From Rhodomicrobium sp. R_RK_3 (lineage in GTDB: Bacteria > Pseudomonadota > Alphaproteobacteria > Rhizobiales > Rhodomicrobiaceae), in assembly GCF_002198715.1 (NCBI RefSeq), contig NZ_MWLK01000035.1, forward strand, positions 1-60,889: a stretch of DNA of 60,889 bases, written 5' to 3'. The notes below the pieces were generated by a model. The model saw only the letters and a list, made by a program, of their open reading frames with translations. It made no database searches and had not been told where the DNA came from. Both the position numbers and the translations under genes were made by a program. This document shows, in pieces, positions 35,054-42,768 of the stretch. Positions within the stretch are counted from its first letter, which is position 1; each line of letters begins with the position of its first letter.

Positions 35054-36838
35054 CTAGGCCGAGATGGCCAGGGGCTCGCGGAGGGTGCTGGTGCGGTCGG
35101 CGGGGGTTTTCAGCAAGCCCATCTGCGCCAGCTTGGCGAGGATGGCGTCCGCCGCGCCGTCGGCCGTCAGCGCCACGGTGTCGATGGCGACTTCCGGGGA
35201 GACCGGCGCCTCATAGGGATCGTCGATGCCGGTGAACTGCTTCAGCTTGCCCTCGCGCGCCAGCTTGTAGAGGCCCTTGCGGTCGCGGCGTTCGCATTCG
35301 GCGAGAGGCGTCGCGACATGCACTTCGATGAAGCCGCCATAAGGCTCGATCATCTCGCGGACGTCGCGGCGCGTTGCGGCATAGGGGGCGATCGGCGCGC
35401 AGATGGCGATGCCGCCATTCTTGGTGATCTCCGAGGCCACATAGCCGATGCGCAGGATGTTGATGTTGCGGTGCTCCTTGGAGAAACCCAGCTCCGAGGA
35501 CAGATGCTTGCGCACCACGTCGCCGTCGAGCAGCGTGACGGGACGCCCGCCGATCTGCATCAGCTTGGCCATCAGCGCATTGGCGATGGTCGACTTGCCC
35601 GCGCCCGACAGGCCGGTGAAGAAGACGGTGAAGCCCTGGCGGTCGCGGGGCGGATGGGTGCGGCGCAGCTCGGCGATGACGCTGGGAAAGGAGAACCATT
35701 CCGGGATCTCCTCGCCCTCCTGCAGGCGGCGGCGCAGCTCGGTGCCGGAAATGTTCAGGATCGCCTCGCCCGGCTGGATTTCGTCGGCGGGGGCGTATTG
35801 ATGGCGGTTCTGGAGATAGACCATCTCCTTGAATGGCACCATCTCGATGCCGAGCTCTCCGGAGTGCCGGGCAACCAGCTCCTGCGCATCATAGGGGCCG
35901 TAGAAGGGCTTGCCCTCGCTGTTATTGCCGGGGCCGGCGTGGTCGCGGCCGACGATCAGATGGGTGCAGCCGAAATTCCTGCGGATGATGGCGTGCCAGA
36001 GCGCCTCGCGCGGGCCGGCCATGCGCATGGCGAGGCCGAGCAGGCTGAGCGTGGCGCCGCCTTCGGGGTAATGCGGCAGGAGCGCTTCATAGCAGCGCAC
36101 GCGGGTGAAATGATCGACGTCGCCTGGCTTGGTCATGCCGACGACCGGGTGGATGAGGAGCTTGGCGCCGACCTGCTGGGCCGCGCGGAGGGTCAGCTCG
36201 TAATGGGCGCGGTGCAGCGGATTGCGGGTCTGGAAGGCGACGATCTTGTTCCAGCCGAGCGCGCGGAACTGCGCCTTGAGCTCGTTCGGCGACTGGCGGC
36301 GCTCGCGGAAATCATAATGGTTCGGCGCCTGCAGGCCGATCACCCGCCCACCGACATAATGGCTGCCGGCCTTGTCATGCAGATAGCGCACGCCCGGATG
36401 GGCGGCATCGTCGGCGCCGAATACGAATTCGGCCTCGCGGGCCTTGTTCGGCTGCCAGATCGACTGCACTTCGAGCAGCGCCAGCACGATATTTTCCGGG
36501 TCGCGCAAGGCGATGCGCTGGCCGATTTCCAGCTTGCCGGCGAAATCGGCGCCGACGTCGAGCGTCACCGGGATCGGCCACAGCGCGCCGGATTCCAGTC
36601 GCATCTCCGAGAGGACCCGGTCATAGTCGCCCCGATTGAGGAAACCGGCGAGCGGCGCGAAGCCGCCATTCATTAAAAGTTCGAGGTCGCAAAGCTGGCG
36701 CGCGCTCAAATCCCAGGAGACAAGTTCGCCGGCTTCCGCCTTCAACGCCGCAAGCTCTTGGGCGGGCGCGAACAATTCCGGGGTGGCTCCGGCGCGATTG
36801 AGGGCGGCAAAAGACGCCGCAGCTTCGGTCTCGCTCAT
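35054..36838 (-). CDS. Bifunctional sulfate adenylyltransferase/adenylylsulfate kinase
   Basis: This 594-residue protein activates sulfate to APS and then PAPS. The N-terminal ATP sulfurylase has QTRNPLHRAH (203-212) and GRDHAGPG (297-304). The C-terminal APS kinase has the Walker A GLSGAGKST (409-417), LLDGDVVRKHLSSELGFSKE, and DRKGLYKLAREGKLKQFTG. The order sulfurylase-kinase matches fused Sat/CysC proteins of alphaproteobacteria, in contrast to the CysDN route. It is a single gene: its 3' side is repeat-rich and its 5' side faces a 217-bp spacer before the amidase. It feeds assimilatory cysteine or sulfonucleotide synthesis. Confidence 0.93.
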   Translation of the reverse strand: MSETEAAASFAALNRAGATPELFAPAQELAALKAEAGELVSWDLSARQLCDLELLMNGGFAPLAGFLNRGDYDRVLSEMRLESGALWPIPVTLDVGADFAGKLEIGQRIALRDPENIVLALLEVQSIWQPNKAREAEFVFGADDAAHPGVRYLHDKAGSHYVGGRVIGLQAPNHYDFRERRQSPNELKAQFRALGWNKIVAFQTRNPLHRAHYELTLRAAQQVGAKLLIHPVVGMTKPGDVDHFTRVRCYEALLPHYPEGGATLSLLGLAMRMAGPREALWHAIIRRNFGCTHLIVGRDHAGPGNNSEGKPFYGPYDAQELVARHSGELGIEMVPFKEMVYLQNRHQYAPADEIQPGEAILNISGTELRRRLQEGEEIPEWFSFPSVIAELRRTHPPRDRQGFTVFFTGLSGAGKSTIANALMAKLMQIGGRPVTLLDGDVVRKHLSSELGFSKEHRNINILRIGYVASEITKNGGIAICAPIAPYAATRRDVREMIEPYGGFIEVHVATPLAECERRDRKGLYKLAREGKLKQFTGIDDPYEAPVSPEVAIDTVALTADGAADAILAKLAQMGLLKTPADRTSTLREPLAISA

Positions 36839-36939
36839 CTTCGTCTCTCAAACAGTGTTGTTCTGAATATAGTACGATTCGTGCGGTTTACCTAACACAC
36901 TGCCGTCAAGAGTCAATGAGCGAACTTATGCGGGGCTGC

Positions 36940-36955
36940 CATGCATGCGTGCATG
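36940..36955. repeat. Short perfect palindrome CATGCATGCGTGCATG
   Basis: CATGCA-TGCG-TGCATG is a perfect inverted repeat about 100 bp upstream of the sulfate-activation gene and about 100 bp downstream of the amidase. A regulatory site is possible, but a chance palindrome cannot be excluded. Confidence 0.25.
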
Positions 36956-37055
36956 ATCAGCATGCGAACATGCGGCCGAGGCCCGATATCCGCCGGGCCC
37001 CGCGCAAATTCTTCTGCCGATCAGAGGGTTATGACGCCCTGCTTCGAAAGCGGGG

Positions 37056-38390
37056 CTAGGACGCCGCGAGGTGGTTGACCAGCCAGCGCGCTGTGCGTAA
37101 CAGCCGCGCATCCTCGCGCCGCGCCCCGATGAGCTGAACCCCGACCGGCATTGCGTCCACTTCCAGCAGCGGCAGCGACAGCGCCGGGACGCCCAGATAG
37201 GTCCAGAGCGTGCAGAAGATCGGATCGCCGGTGGCGCCGAGGCCGAGCGGGGCGGGACCGGAGGTGGCCGGTGTCAGGATGGCGCCGTAGCGGTTGAACA
37301 GATCCTCGAAGCGCTCGGCGAGCCGTGCGGCCTGATCGCGGGCATTGTTGTACTGGACGGCGGTCACATGGCGGCCCTGGTCGATCATGCCCCGCAGGCG
37401 CTCGCTCATGGCGTCGCCGCTGCGCTCCGCCAGCGGGCCGAAATGGCGGGCGAGGTCGGCGAGCATGATATGGCCGTGCCACTCGATCGCCGAGGCGAAG
37501 CCGTCCGGCAGCGCGACCTCCTCGCAATGGGCGCCGAGCGCGTCCGCCAGTTCCTCGAAGGCGGCCTTGGTGCCGGCCTCGGCGCGGTCCCAGACCGGCG
37601 ATTTGACGAAGCCGAGCACGGGCGGCAGCGGCGGCTCGGCGATGGCGGTGCGGTAATGGCTGCCCCTGCTCCTCGGATACATGCCGGCATCCTCCGGGTC
37701 ATAGGCCGACAGCATGTCGGCGGCGACGGCCAGGTCCTCGATCGAGCGGGCGAAAATGCCGGGCGTGTCGAGCGGCGGCGATTGGGTGAGGACGCCGGTG
37801 CGCGAGATCAGGCCGAATGTCGGCTTGAGGCCGTAGACGCCGCAGAAGGAGGCGGGGCGGATCACCGAGCCGTTGGTCTGCGTGCCGAGCGCGAAGGGCA
37901 CCATATGCGCCGCGACCGCCGCCGCCGAGCCGGAGGAGGAGCCGCCGGGCGTCCGCTCGGGGTTATGCGGGTTGCGGGTTTTGCCGGGGTGGTAGACGGC
38001 GAATTCGGTCGTCACCGTCTTGCCGATCAGCACGGCGCCGGCCTCGCGCAGCCGTGCGATGGCGGCGGCGTCGCGCAAGGGCTGGCGGCCGGAAAAGAGC
38101 GGGCTGCCATATTCGGTCGGCATGTCGGCGGTGTCGAAAATGTCCTTGGCGGCGAAAGGCACGCCGTGCAGCGGCCCGACCGGGCGTCCGCTCGACCGCT
38201 CCAGATCGGCGTTGCGGGCCTGCGCCAGCGCCTGCTCCGCATCCAGATGCGTCCAAGCGCCGACCGTTTCTTCACGCTCTGCGATCACCGAAAGACACGC
38301 GGCGACAAGCTCTTCGCTTCGACAGTTACCGGCGTGGATTTCGGCCGCCATCTGAACAGCCGTAAGCTGAGCAAGTTCCGGTACAGACAT
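37056..38390 (-). CDS. Amidase-signature-family amidohydrolase
   Basis: 444 residues from ATG 38390, which has AAAGGAG upstream. The amidase signature is complete: VPFAAKDIFDT (K82), TPGGSSSGSAAAVAA (cis-Ser about 153) and LGTQTNGSVIRPASFCG (nucleophile S175). This Ser-cisSer-Lys triad hydrolyses amides; the ending (LPLLEVDAMPVGVQLIGARR) is typical of the AtzE/GatA-like group. The substrate is unknown, and the TQTNGS version of the usual TDTGGS motif is noteworthy. It appears to be a single gene. Confidence 0.88.
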   Translation of the reverse strand: MSVPELAQLTAVQMAAEIHAGNCRSEELVAACLSVIAEREETVGAWTHLDAEQALAQARNADLERSSGRPVGPLHGVPFAAKDIFDTADMPTEYGSPLFSGRQPLRDAAAIARLREAGAVLIGKTVTTEFAVYHPGKTRNPHNPERTPGGSSSGSAAAVAAHMVPFALGTQTNGSVIRPASFCGVYGLKPTFGLISRTGVLTQSPPLDTPGIFARSIEDLAVAADMLSAYDPEDAGMYPRSRGSHYRTAIAEPPLPPVLGFVKSPVWDRAEAGTKAAFEELADALGAHCEEVALPDGFASAIEWHGHIMLADLARHFGPLAERSGDAMSERLRGMIDQGRHVTAVQYNNARDQAARLAERFEDLFNRYGAILTPATSGPAPLGLGATGDPIFCTLWTYLGVPALSLPLLEVDAMPVGVQLIGARREDARLLRTARWLVNHLAAS

Positions 38391-38742
38391 GATAACTCCT
38401 TTAGGGCACAATTATCGTTCAAGATGGCGCGGCTGATGACGAAGCGTTTACCGTATCTTGACCGTTATCGCCATAAAATGGCCCGAATTCGACAAGGGCT
38501 CCGGTGAGTTCGGCGTGAGGATTGTGAGTATGAGCATGGTTTTTCAGCGTTTGCGCCGAAAATGTGTCGAATCAGCCACATTCTCCGCGCAATTCGGCAC
38601 GGGGAACCGGCTGCAACTCTTGATAAGCCCTGCCACTTCATGGACTAATCTTAACCGGATTGGGCACAATCCAGGAGAGCATGCGTACATTGCGCAGGGC
38701 TTTCGCACTCGACCCAGCCTGCCCGGGTCGGACCGCGAAGAG
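38391..38742. other. Upstream region between amidase and first L,D-transpeptidase
   Basis: This divergent spacer holds promoters for both genes. One plus-strand frame is open from 38458 into the transpeptidase, but its residues do not look like protein and the signal peptide begins only after 38743. No repeat or RNA was recognised. Confidence 0.35.
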
Positions 38743-39285
38743 ATGGGGATGACTGAGATTCGCTCCGGCAAATATACGATTTGCCTCAGGCATCTTGTTG
38801 CCTGCGTGGCCTTGCTCGTTGCGTTGGCGCCGGTATCCGGCGGCGCCGCGGCGCGCGAGCTCGTGAGCTGGGACGGCCCGCAGGAACTCGGCACCGTCGT
38901 CATCAAAACCTCCGAACGCCGGCTCTATTACGTCCTCGGCCACGGCATGGCGCTGCGCTACGACGTGGCCGTCGGCAAGGCGGGCATGCAGTGGGCCGGA
39001 CAGACTTTCGTACAGGCCAAGCGCGAGCACCCGACCTGGACGCCGACGCCGCGCATGCGCCGCGAAAACCCATATTTGCCCCAGTCCATTGGCCCCGGCG
39101 CGAGCAACCCGCTCGGCGCGCGCGCCATTTACCTCGGCTGGACGGAATATCGCATCCACGGCACCAACGCGCCCTGGTCCATCGGCAGCGCTGCGTCAAG
39201 CGGCTGCATCCGAATGCGGAACGGGGATGTCGTTGATTTGTTTCAAAGAGTTCACATCGGCGCCCCGGTTCATGTGATCCGGTAG
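38743..39285 (+). CDS. YkuD-type L,D-transpeptidase
   Basis: 180 residues with a signal peptide (LRHLVACVALLVALAPVSGG). The YkuD domain ends with the catalytic block EYRIHGTNAPW (H139) and SGCIRMRNGDVVDLF (C155). It forms 3-3 crosslinks or attaches proteins to peptidoglycan in the periplasm. The start 38743 places the signal peptide correctly; 38749 is equally possible. A second L,D-transpeptidase follows 64 bp downstream and shares WTPTPxMRRENP and RIHGTxAPW blocks, so this is a tandem duplication. Confidence 0.88.
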   Translation: MGMTEIRSGKYTICLRHLVACVALLVALAPVSGGAAARELVSWDGPQELGTVVIKTSERRLYYVLGHGMALRYDVAVGKAGMQWAGQTFVQAKREHPTWTPTPRMRRENPYLPQSIGPGASNPLGARAIYLGWTEYRIHGTNAPWSIGSAASSGCIRMRNGDVVDLFQRVHIGAPVHVIR

Positions 39286-39349
39286 GCATTTTCTCAACAC
39301 CCGGCATTCGGGATTTAACACGCGGCAAAGCGACTTAACGGAGGGTATC

Positions 39350-39940
39350 ATGTTCAAAGGCTTCATCAGAATGGCGGCGTTCGCCGCCGGCGCCGTGGCG
39401 CTGACCGTCATGGGCGCAAACAGCGCCCGCGCCGACTTCCTCGACGACCTTTTCGGCGGCGGCCCCAGCTACGGCGGCAGCAAGACGATGGTCCGCTTCT
39501 CGCCGAAGTTCAATCCCGGCCAGATCATCGTCAGCTTCGGCGACCGCCGTCTCTATTACGTGACCCAGAAGGGCCAGGCGATCAGCTATCCGATCGCAAT
39601 CCCGAAGGGCGAGGCCCGCTGGGCCGGCGTGCTGAGCGTCAGCGCCAAGAAGGTCAATCCCGACTGGACGCCGACCCCGGAAATGCGCCGTGAGAATCCG
39701 AAGCTCCCGGCCTATGTGCCCGGTGGCCACCCGCGCAACCCGCTCGGCGTCCGCGCCCTCTATCTGGGCTCCTCTCTCTACCGCATTCACGGCACCGACG
39801 CGCCCTGGCTGATCGGTCAGGAAGTCTCCAAGGGCTGCATCCGCATGCACAATGCCGACGTCGTCGACCTGTACAACCGCGCCAATGTCGGCGCCCGCGT
39901 CACGGTCACCTGGTCGCGCTTCAATACCTCCTCGTCGTAA
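39350..39940 (+). CDS. YkuD-type L,D-transpeptidase (tandem paralogue)
   Basis: This 196-residue exported protein (FKGFIRMAAFAAGAVALTVM, cleavage near ARA-DF) has the YkuD catalytic residues in YRIHGTDAPW (H147) and SKGCIRMHNADVVDLYNRA (C163). GGAGGG lies upstream of the ATG. It has a Gly/Phe-rich linker after the signal (DDLFGGGPSYGG). It was probably duplicated from the preceding gene and has since diverged. A clear terminator follows. Confidence 0.9.
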   Translation: MFKGFIRMAAFAAGAVALTVMGANSARADFLDDLFGGGPSYGGSKTMVRFSPKFNPGQIIVSFGDRRLYYVTQKGQAISYPIAIPKGEARWAGVLSVSAKKVNPDWTPTPEMRRENPKLPAYVPGGHPRNPLGVRALYLGSSLYRIHGTDAPWLIGQEVSKGCIRMHNADVVDLYNRANVGARVTVTWSRFNTSSS

Positions 39941-39968
39941 TCGGCGACTCTGTTAAGTCTGCCCGAAG

Positions 39969-39999
39969 GGCCGGAGGAAACTCCGGCCTTTTGGTTTTT
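39969..39999 (+). terminator. Rho-independent terminator after the L,D-transpeptidase pair
   Basis: GGCCGGAG-GAAA-CTCCGGCC forms a perfect 8-bp stem with a GAAA tetraloop, followed by TTTTGGTTTTT. Confidence 0.85.
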
Positions 40000-40059
40000 A
40001 GGCGGAACGAGCGACAGCGCTGCGGAGTGCTTCTGCCTTCCAACCAAGACCAATCCGCG

Positions 40060-40479
40060 CTAATGCGTCTCGTGCAGGCACTTGCCGTGGTCGGCGAGCA
40101 CGTCGATAACGCGGCACTCGGCGATCCGCCCGCCCGAGCACGCCTCGACCATCCGCGCCAGTTCCTCGCGCATCGCCTGCAGCCGGGCGATCTTGTCGTC
40201 GACCTCCTGCAAATGACTGGCGGCCAGCGCGTCCGCTGCCTCGCAAGGGGCGTCCGGATGGGCGGCGAGTTGCAGCAGGCTGCGCACGACATCCAGCGAA
40301 AAGCCCAATTCACGTGCATGTTTGATGAACAACAATCGCCGCAATTCCTTGTCACCGTAGCGCCGCTGGCCGCCAGCGGTGCGCGGCGCGGCCGGCATCA
40401 GGCCGATTTCCTCGAAATAACGCAATGTCTGCACCGCGTAACCGGCCCGTTTAGCCAATTCACCAATCGCGAAGTCCAT
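40060..40479 (-). CDS. MerR-family metal-responsive regulator (ZntR/CadR-like)
   Basis: This 139-residue protein has the MerR HTH (FAIGELAKRAGYAVQTLRYF, EEIGLM) and a dimerisation helix (HLQEVDDKIARLQAMREELA). The metal-binding end has cysteines at positions typical of Zn/Cd/Pb sensors: C79 (DAPCEA), then C114 and C122 (ACSGGRIAEC) and C134 (GKCLHETH). It is divergent from a cation transporter and should switch on that promoter by untwisting its long spacer. Confidence 0.88.
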   Translation of the reverse strand: MDFAIGELAKRAGYAVQTLRYFEEIGLMPAAPRTAGGQRRYGDKELRRLLFIKHARELGFSLDVVRSLLQLAAHPDAPCEAADALAASHLQEVDDKIARLQAMREELARMVEACSGGRIAECRVIDVLADHGKCLHETH

Positions 40480-40491
40480 GTCATTTTTTCC

Positions 40492-40522
40492 TTGAAGCTA
40501 CAGTCACTGTAGATGTTAGCGT
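40492..40522 (+). promoter_or_regulatory. MerR-type promoter of the cation exporter
   Basis: TTGAAG (-35, 40492-40497) and TAGCGT (-10, 40517-40522) are separated by 19 bp, the overlong spacing typical of MerR-activated promoters. The spacer holds a perfect palindrome, CTACAGT-C-ACTGTAG (40498-40512), as the regulator-binding site. Confidence 0.7.
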
Positions 40523-40551
40523 CAGCTCAAGATTTTCAAGGGAGTACGGCG

Positions 40552-41211
40552 ATGTCGGCGAGTTGCGGCCATCACAATGCGAGTTTCGAGGGCATGGACC
40601 CCCGCTATAAGCGGATCTTGTGGACCGTCATCGCCATCAACGGGGCGATGTTCCTCGTCGAAATGACCGCTGGCGCCCTGGCCGGATCGCAGGCGCTGCA
40701 GGCCGACGCGCTGGATTTCCTCGCCGATACGCTCACTTATGGCGTCAGCCTCGCCGTGATCGGCCGCTCCATCGCCATTCGCTCGAACGCCGCCCTGCTG
40801 AAGGGCGCCAGCCTTGCCCTGATGGGCGCATGGGTGTTCGGCGCGACGGCCTATCAGCTCCTGGTGCTCGGCGTGCCGAGCCCCGGCGTGATGGGCGGCG
40901 TCGGCTTTCTGGCGCTGGCCGCGAATGTGGCGAGCGTGCTGTTGCTTGCCCGCTACAAGGATGGCGACGCCAATGTCCGCTCGGTCTGGCTGTGCTCGCG
41001 CAACGACGCCATCGGCAATGTCGCGGTGATGGGCGCCGCCGTCGCCGTCTGGGCGACCGCCAGCGCCTGGCCCGATCTCATCGTCGCCTTCGCCATGGCC
41101 GGCCTGTTCCTGGTCTCGGCCGTCACGATCTTCCGCCAGGCCCTCGCCGAGCGCCGCGGCGAACCCGCCGGCCGCCTCGCCACCGAGCCGCATCTGCATC
41201 ACGATCATTAG
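40552..41211 (+). CDS. Cation diffusion facilitator-like transporter
   Basis: 219 residues from ATG 40552 (AAGGGAG upstream). There are about six membrane segments. The metal-site acidic residues are in QADALDFLADTLTYG (helix 2) and SRNDAIGNVAVMGAA (helix 5), the pattern of CDF-like exporters. The C-terminal cytoplasmic domain is replaced by a short His-rich tail (EPHLHHDH), and an N-terminal CGHHN may also bind metal. It likely exports Zn, Cd or Co, controlled by the divergent MerR protein. Confidence 0.82.
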   Translation: MSASCGHHNASFEGMDPRYKRILWTVIAINGAMFLVEMTAGALAGSQALQADALDFLADTLTYGVSLAVIGRSIAIRSNAALLKGASLALMGAWVFGATAYQLLVLGVPSPGVMGGVGFLALAANVASVLLLARYKDGDANVRSVWLCSRNDAIGNVAVMGAAVAVWATASAWPDLIVAFAMAGLFLVSAVTIFRQALAERRGEPAGRLATEPHLHHDH

Positions 41212-41317
41212 CGCCGGATCATTTTGACCGGAAGCATCGCCCCTCAGCGGCACTGCACAGGCGCGTCAACTGTGTGTGCCGCCTTCCAACGGTCGGATCG
41301 GCATTCGGTCAAGTGCC

Positions 41318-42310
41318 TTACATGCCCCAGCGCAACGCCGCCGTGTGAACGGGGGCGTCCCAGAACGACCGCAACTCGGCGTCGAGCTTGGTCAGCGTGA
41401 TCGAGCACCCCGCCATGTCCAGTGAGGTGCAGTAATTGCCGACCAGCGAGCGGGCGATGCTTAGGCCGCGCGCCTCGCATTGGCGGCGGGCGGCGTCATA
41501 CATGCCGTAGAGCTCCAGCAGCGGCGTGCCGCCCATGCCGTTGACCAGCAGCAATACCTCCTGGCCCGCGCCCGGCTTCAGGTCCTCGCAGATCGCGCCG
41601 ACCGTTTCGGCGGCGATAGCGTCGGCGCTCATCATGGCGACGCGGCGGCGTCCCGGCTCGCCATGAATGCCCACCCCCATTTCCAGCTCGTTCTCGCCGA
41701 TGTCGAAGGTCGGACGGCCGGCGGCGGGCACCGTGCAAGAGGTCAGCGCCACGCCCATCGTGCCCGAGGCCGCATTGATGCGCTCGCCGAGCGCTTTGCA
41801 CCCGTCGAGATCCGCGCCCTTTTCCGCCGCCGCGCCGACCATCTTCTCGACGATGACCGTCGCCGCCACGCCGCGACGCCCTTGGCTGTGCAGCGAGGTC
41901 TCGACCGCGACGTCGTCATTGGTGAGCACCGTCGCGATGCGGCCGTCGCTCATCTCGGCGGCCATCTCGAAATTCATCACGTCGCCGGCGTAGTTCTTGA
42001 CGATGAAGAGAACGCCTGCCCCGCCGTCGATGGCCTCGGCGGCGGCGAGCATCTGGTCCGGCGTCGGCGAAGTGAAAACCTGGCCGGGGCAGGCCGCGTC
42101 CAGCATGCCGTAGCCGACGAAGCCCGCATGCATCGGCTCATGGCCCGAACCGCCGCCGGACAGGAGCGCGACCTTGCCCGCTTTCGGCCCAGCCTTGCGG
42201 GTCACGAACATCGGCTCGAAATGCACTGAAACGATATCGGCATGGGCGGCGCCGAAGCCGCGCAGGCTTTCGGTCAAAACGTCGTCGACCGCGTTCATCA
42301 GCTTTTTCAT
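41318..42310 (-). CDS. dhaK: Dihydroxyacetone kinase subunit DhaK
   Basis: This 330-residue substrate-binding subunit of PTS-dependent DHA kinase has LLSGGGSGHEPMHAGFVG (H57, substrate contact) and MGVGIHGEPGRRR (H216, covalent hemiaminal with dihydroxyacetone). FIVKNYAGDVMNFEMA and VTDD-like TNDDVAVE are also typical. It is the last gene of the long minus-strand run, 13 bp after an HTH regulator. It receives phosphate from DhaL-ADP/ATP to make DHA phosphate. Confidence 0.95.
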   Translation of the reverse strand: MKKLMNAVDDVLTESLRGFGAAHADIVSVHFEPMFVTRKAGPKAGKVALLSGGGSGHEPMHAGFVGYGMLDAACPGQVFTSPTPDQMLAAAEAIDGGAGVLFIVKNYAGDVMNFEMAAEMSDGRIATVLTNDDVAVETSLHSQGRRGVAATVIVEKMVGAAAEKGADLDGCKALGERINAASGTMGVALTSCTVPAAGRPTFDIGENELEMGVGIHGEPGRRRVAMMSADAIAAETVGAICEDLKPGAGQEVLLLVNGMGGTPLLELYGMYDAARRQCEARGLSIARSLVGNYCTSLDMAGCSITLTKLDAELRSFWDAPVHTAALRWGM

Positions 42311-42323
42311 CTGGCTTCCTCCC

Positions 42324-42764
42324 TTATTTCTTATTGGCGCTGTCCTCGGCGTCCCGCACCAGAGCGATCAGGCGCTCGGCGAAGTCGCGGATCATCAGCT
42401 CGACCTCGTGGCGGCGCCCGGGATCGGCGAATTGCGGCAGCGGAATGCGCAGCACATCCGCCTCGAGCGACGCCAGTTCCTCGATGGCTCCATATTGGCC
42501 CGGATGGGCGCGCGCATAAATCTCCATGAACCGGCGCTGCTCTTCCAGGCTAAAATGGCAGACCTTGAACAGCGCCGGGATGTGCTGCGCGGGCAGCGGC
42601 ACCCGGTAGGACGGATTGGTGATCTGCGAGATGAAGCTTTTATGGGTGCCGAGAGCTTCGGCCAGCTTCTGCCGCGTGCCGGAGGGGCGGCGGTCGAGAT
42701 AGAGGCGCAGCAGGGCCTTATACTCGGCGATGGGTTCGATAGGCTGTGCGCTGTCATCGGCCAT
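42324..42764 (-). CDS. HTH regulator of the glp-dha operon
   Basis: This 146-residue protein has an XRE-like HTH near the N-terminus (RPSGTRQKLAEALGTHKSFI then SQITNPSYRVPLPAQHIPAL) and a helical C-terminal part (EEQRRFMEIYARAHPGQYGA, VELMIRDFAERLIALVRDAE). It lies between EI (4 bp away) and dhaK (13 bp away), inside the operon. It may sense carbon or phosphorylation state and act on the palindrome upstream of the binding-protein gene, but this is inferred from context only. Confidence 0.75.
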   Translation of the reverse strand: MADDSAQPIEPIAEYKALLRLYLDRRPSGTRQKLAEALGTHKSFISQITNPSYRVPLPAQHIPALFKVCHFSLEEQRRFMEIYARAHPGQYGAIEELASLEADVLRIPLPQFADPGRRHEVELMIRDFAERLIALVRDAEDSANKK

Positions 42765-42768
42765 GGGT

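Noticed and set aside
35003-36676. 557-codon open frame on the plus strand
   Set aside because: Antisense to the sulfate adenylyltransferase/APS kinase gene, which has all catalytic motifs.
36980-36999. GGCCCG/CGGGCC stem downstream of the amidase as a terminator
   Set aside because: The stem is short and no T-run follows in the direction of transcription, so it cannot be supported as a terminator.
37368-38507. 379-codon open frame on the plus strand
   Set aside because: It lies antisense to the amidase gene, whose catalytic motifs are complete. Its translation is Arg/Gly/Ala-rich without any family pattern, as expected from GC-rich antisense.
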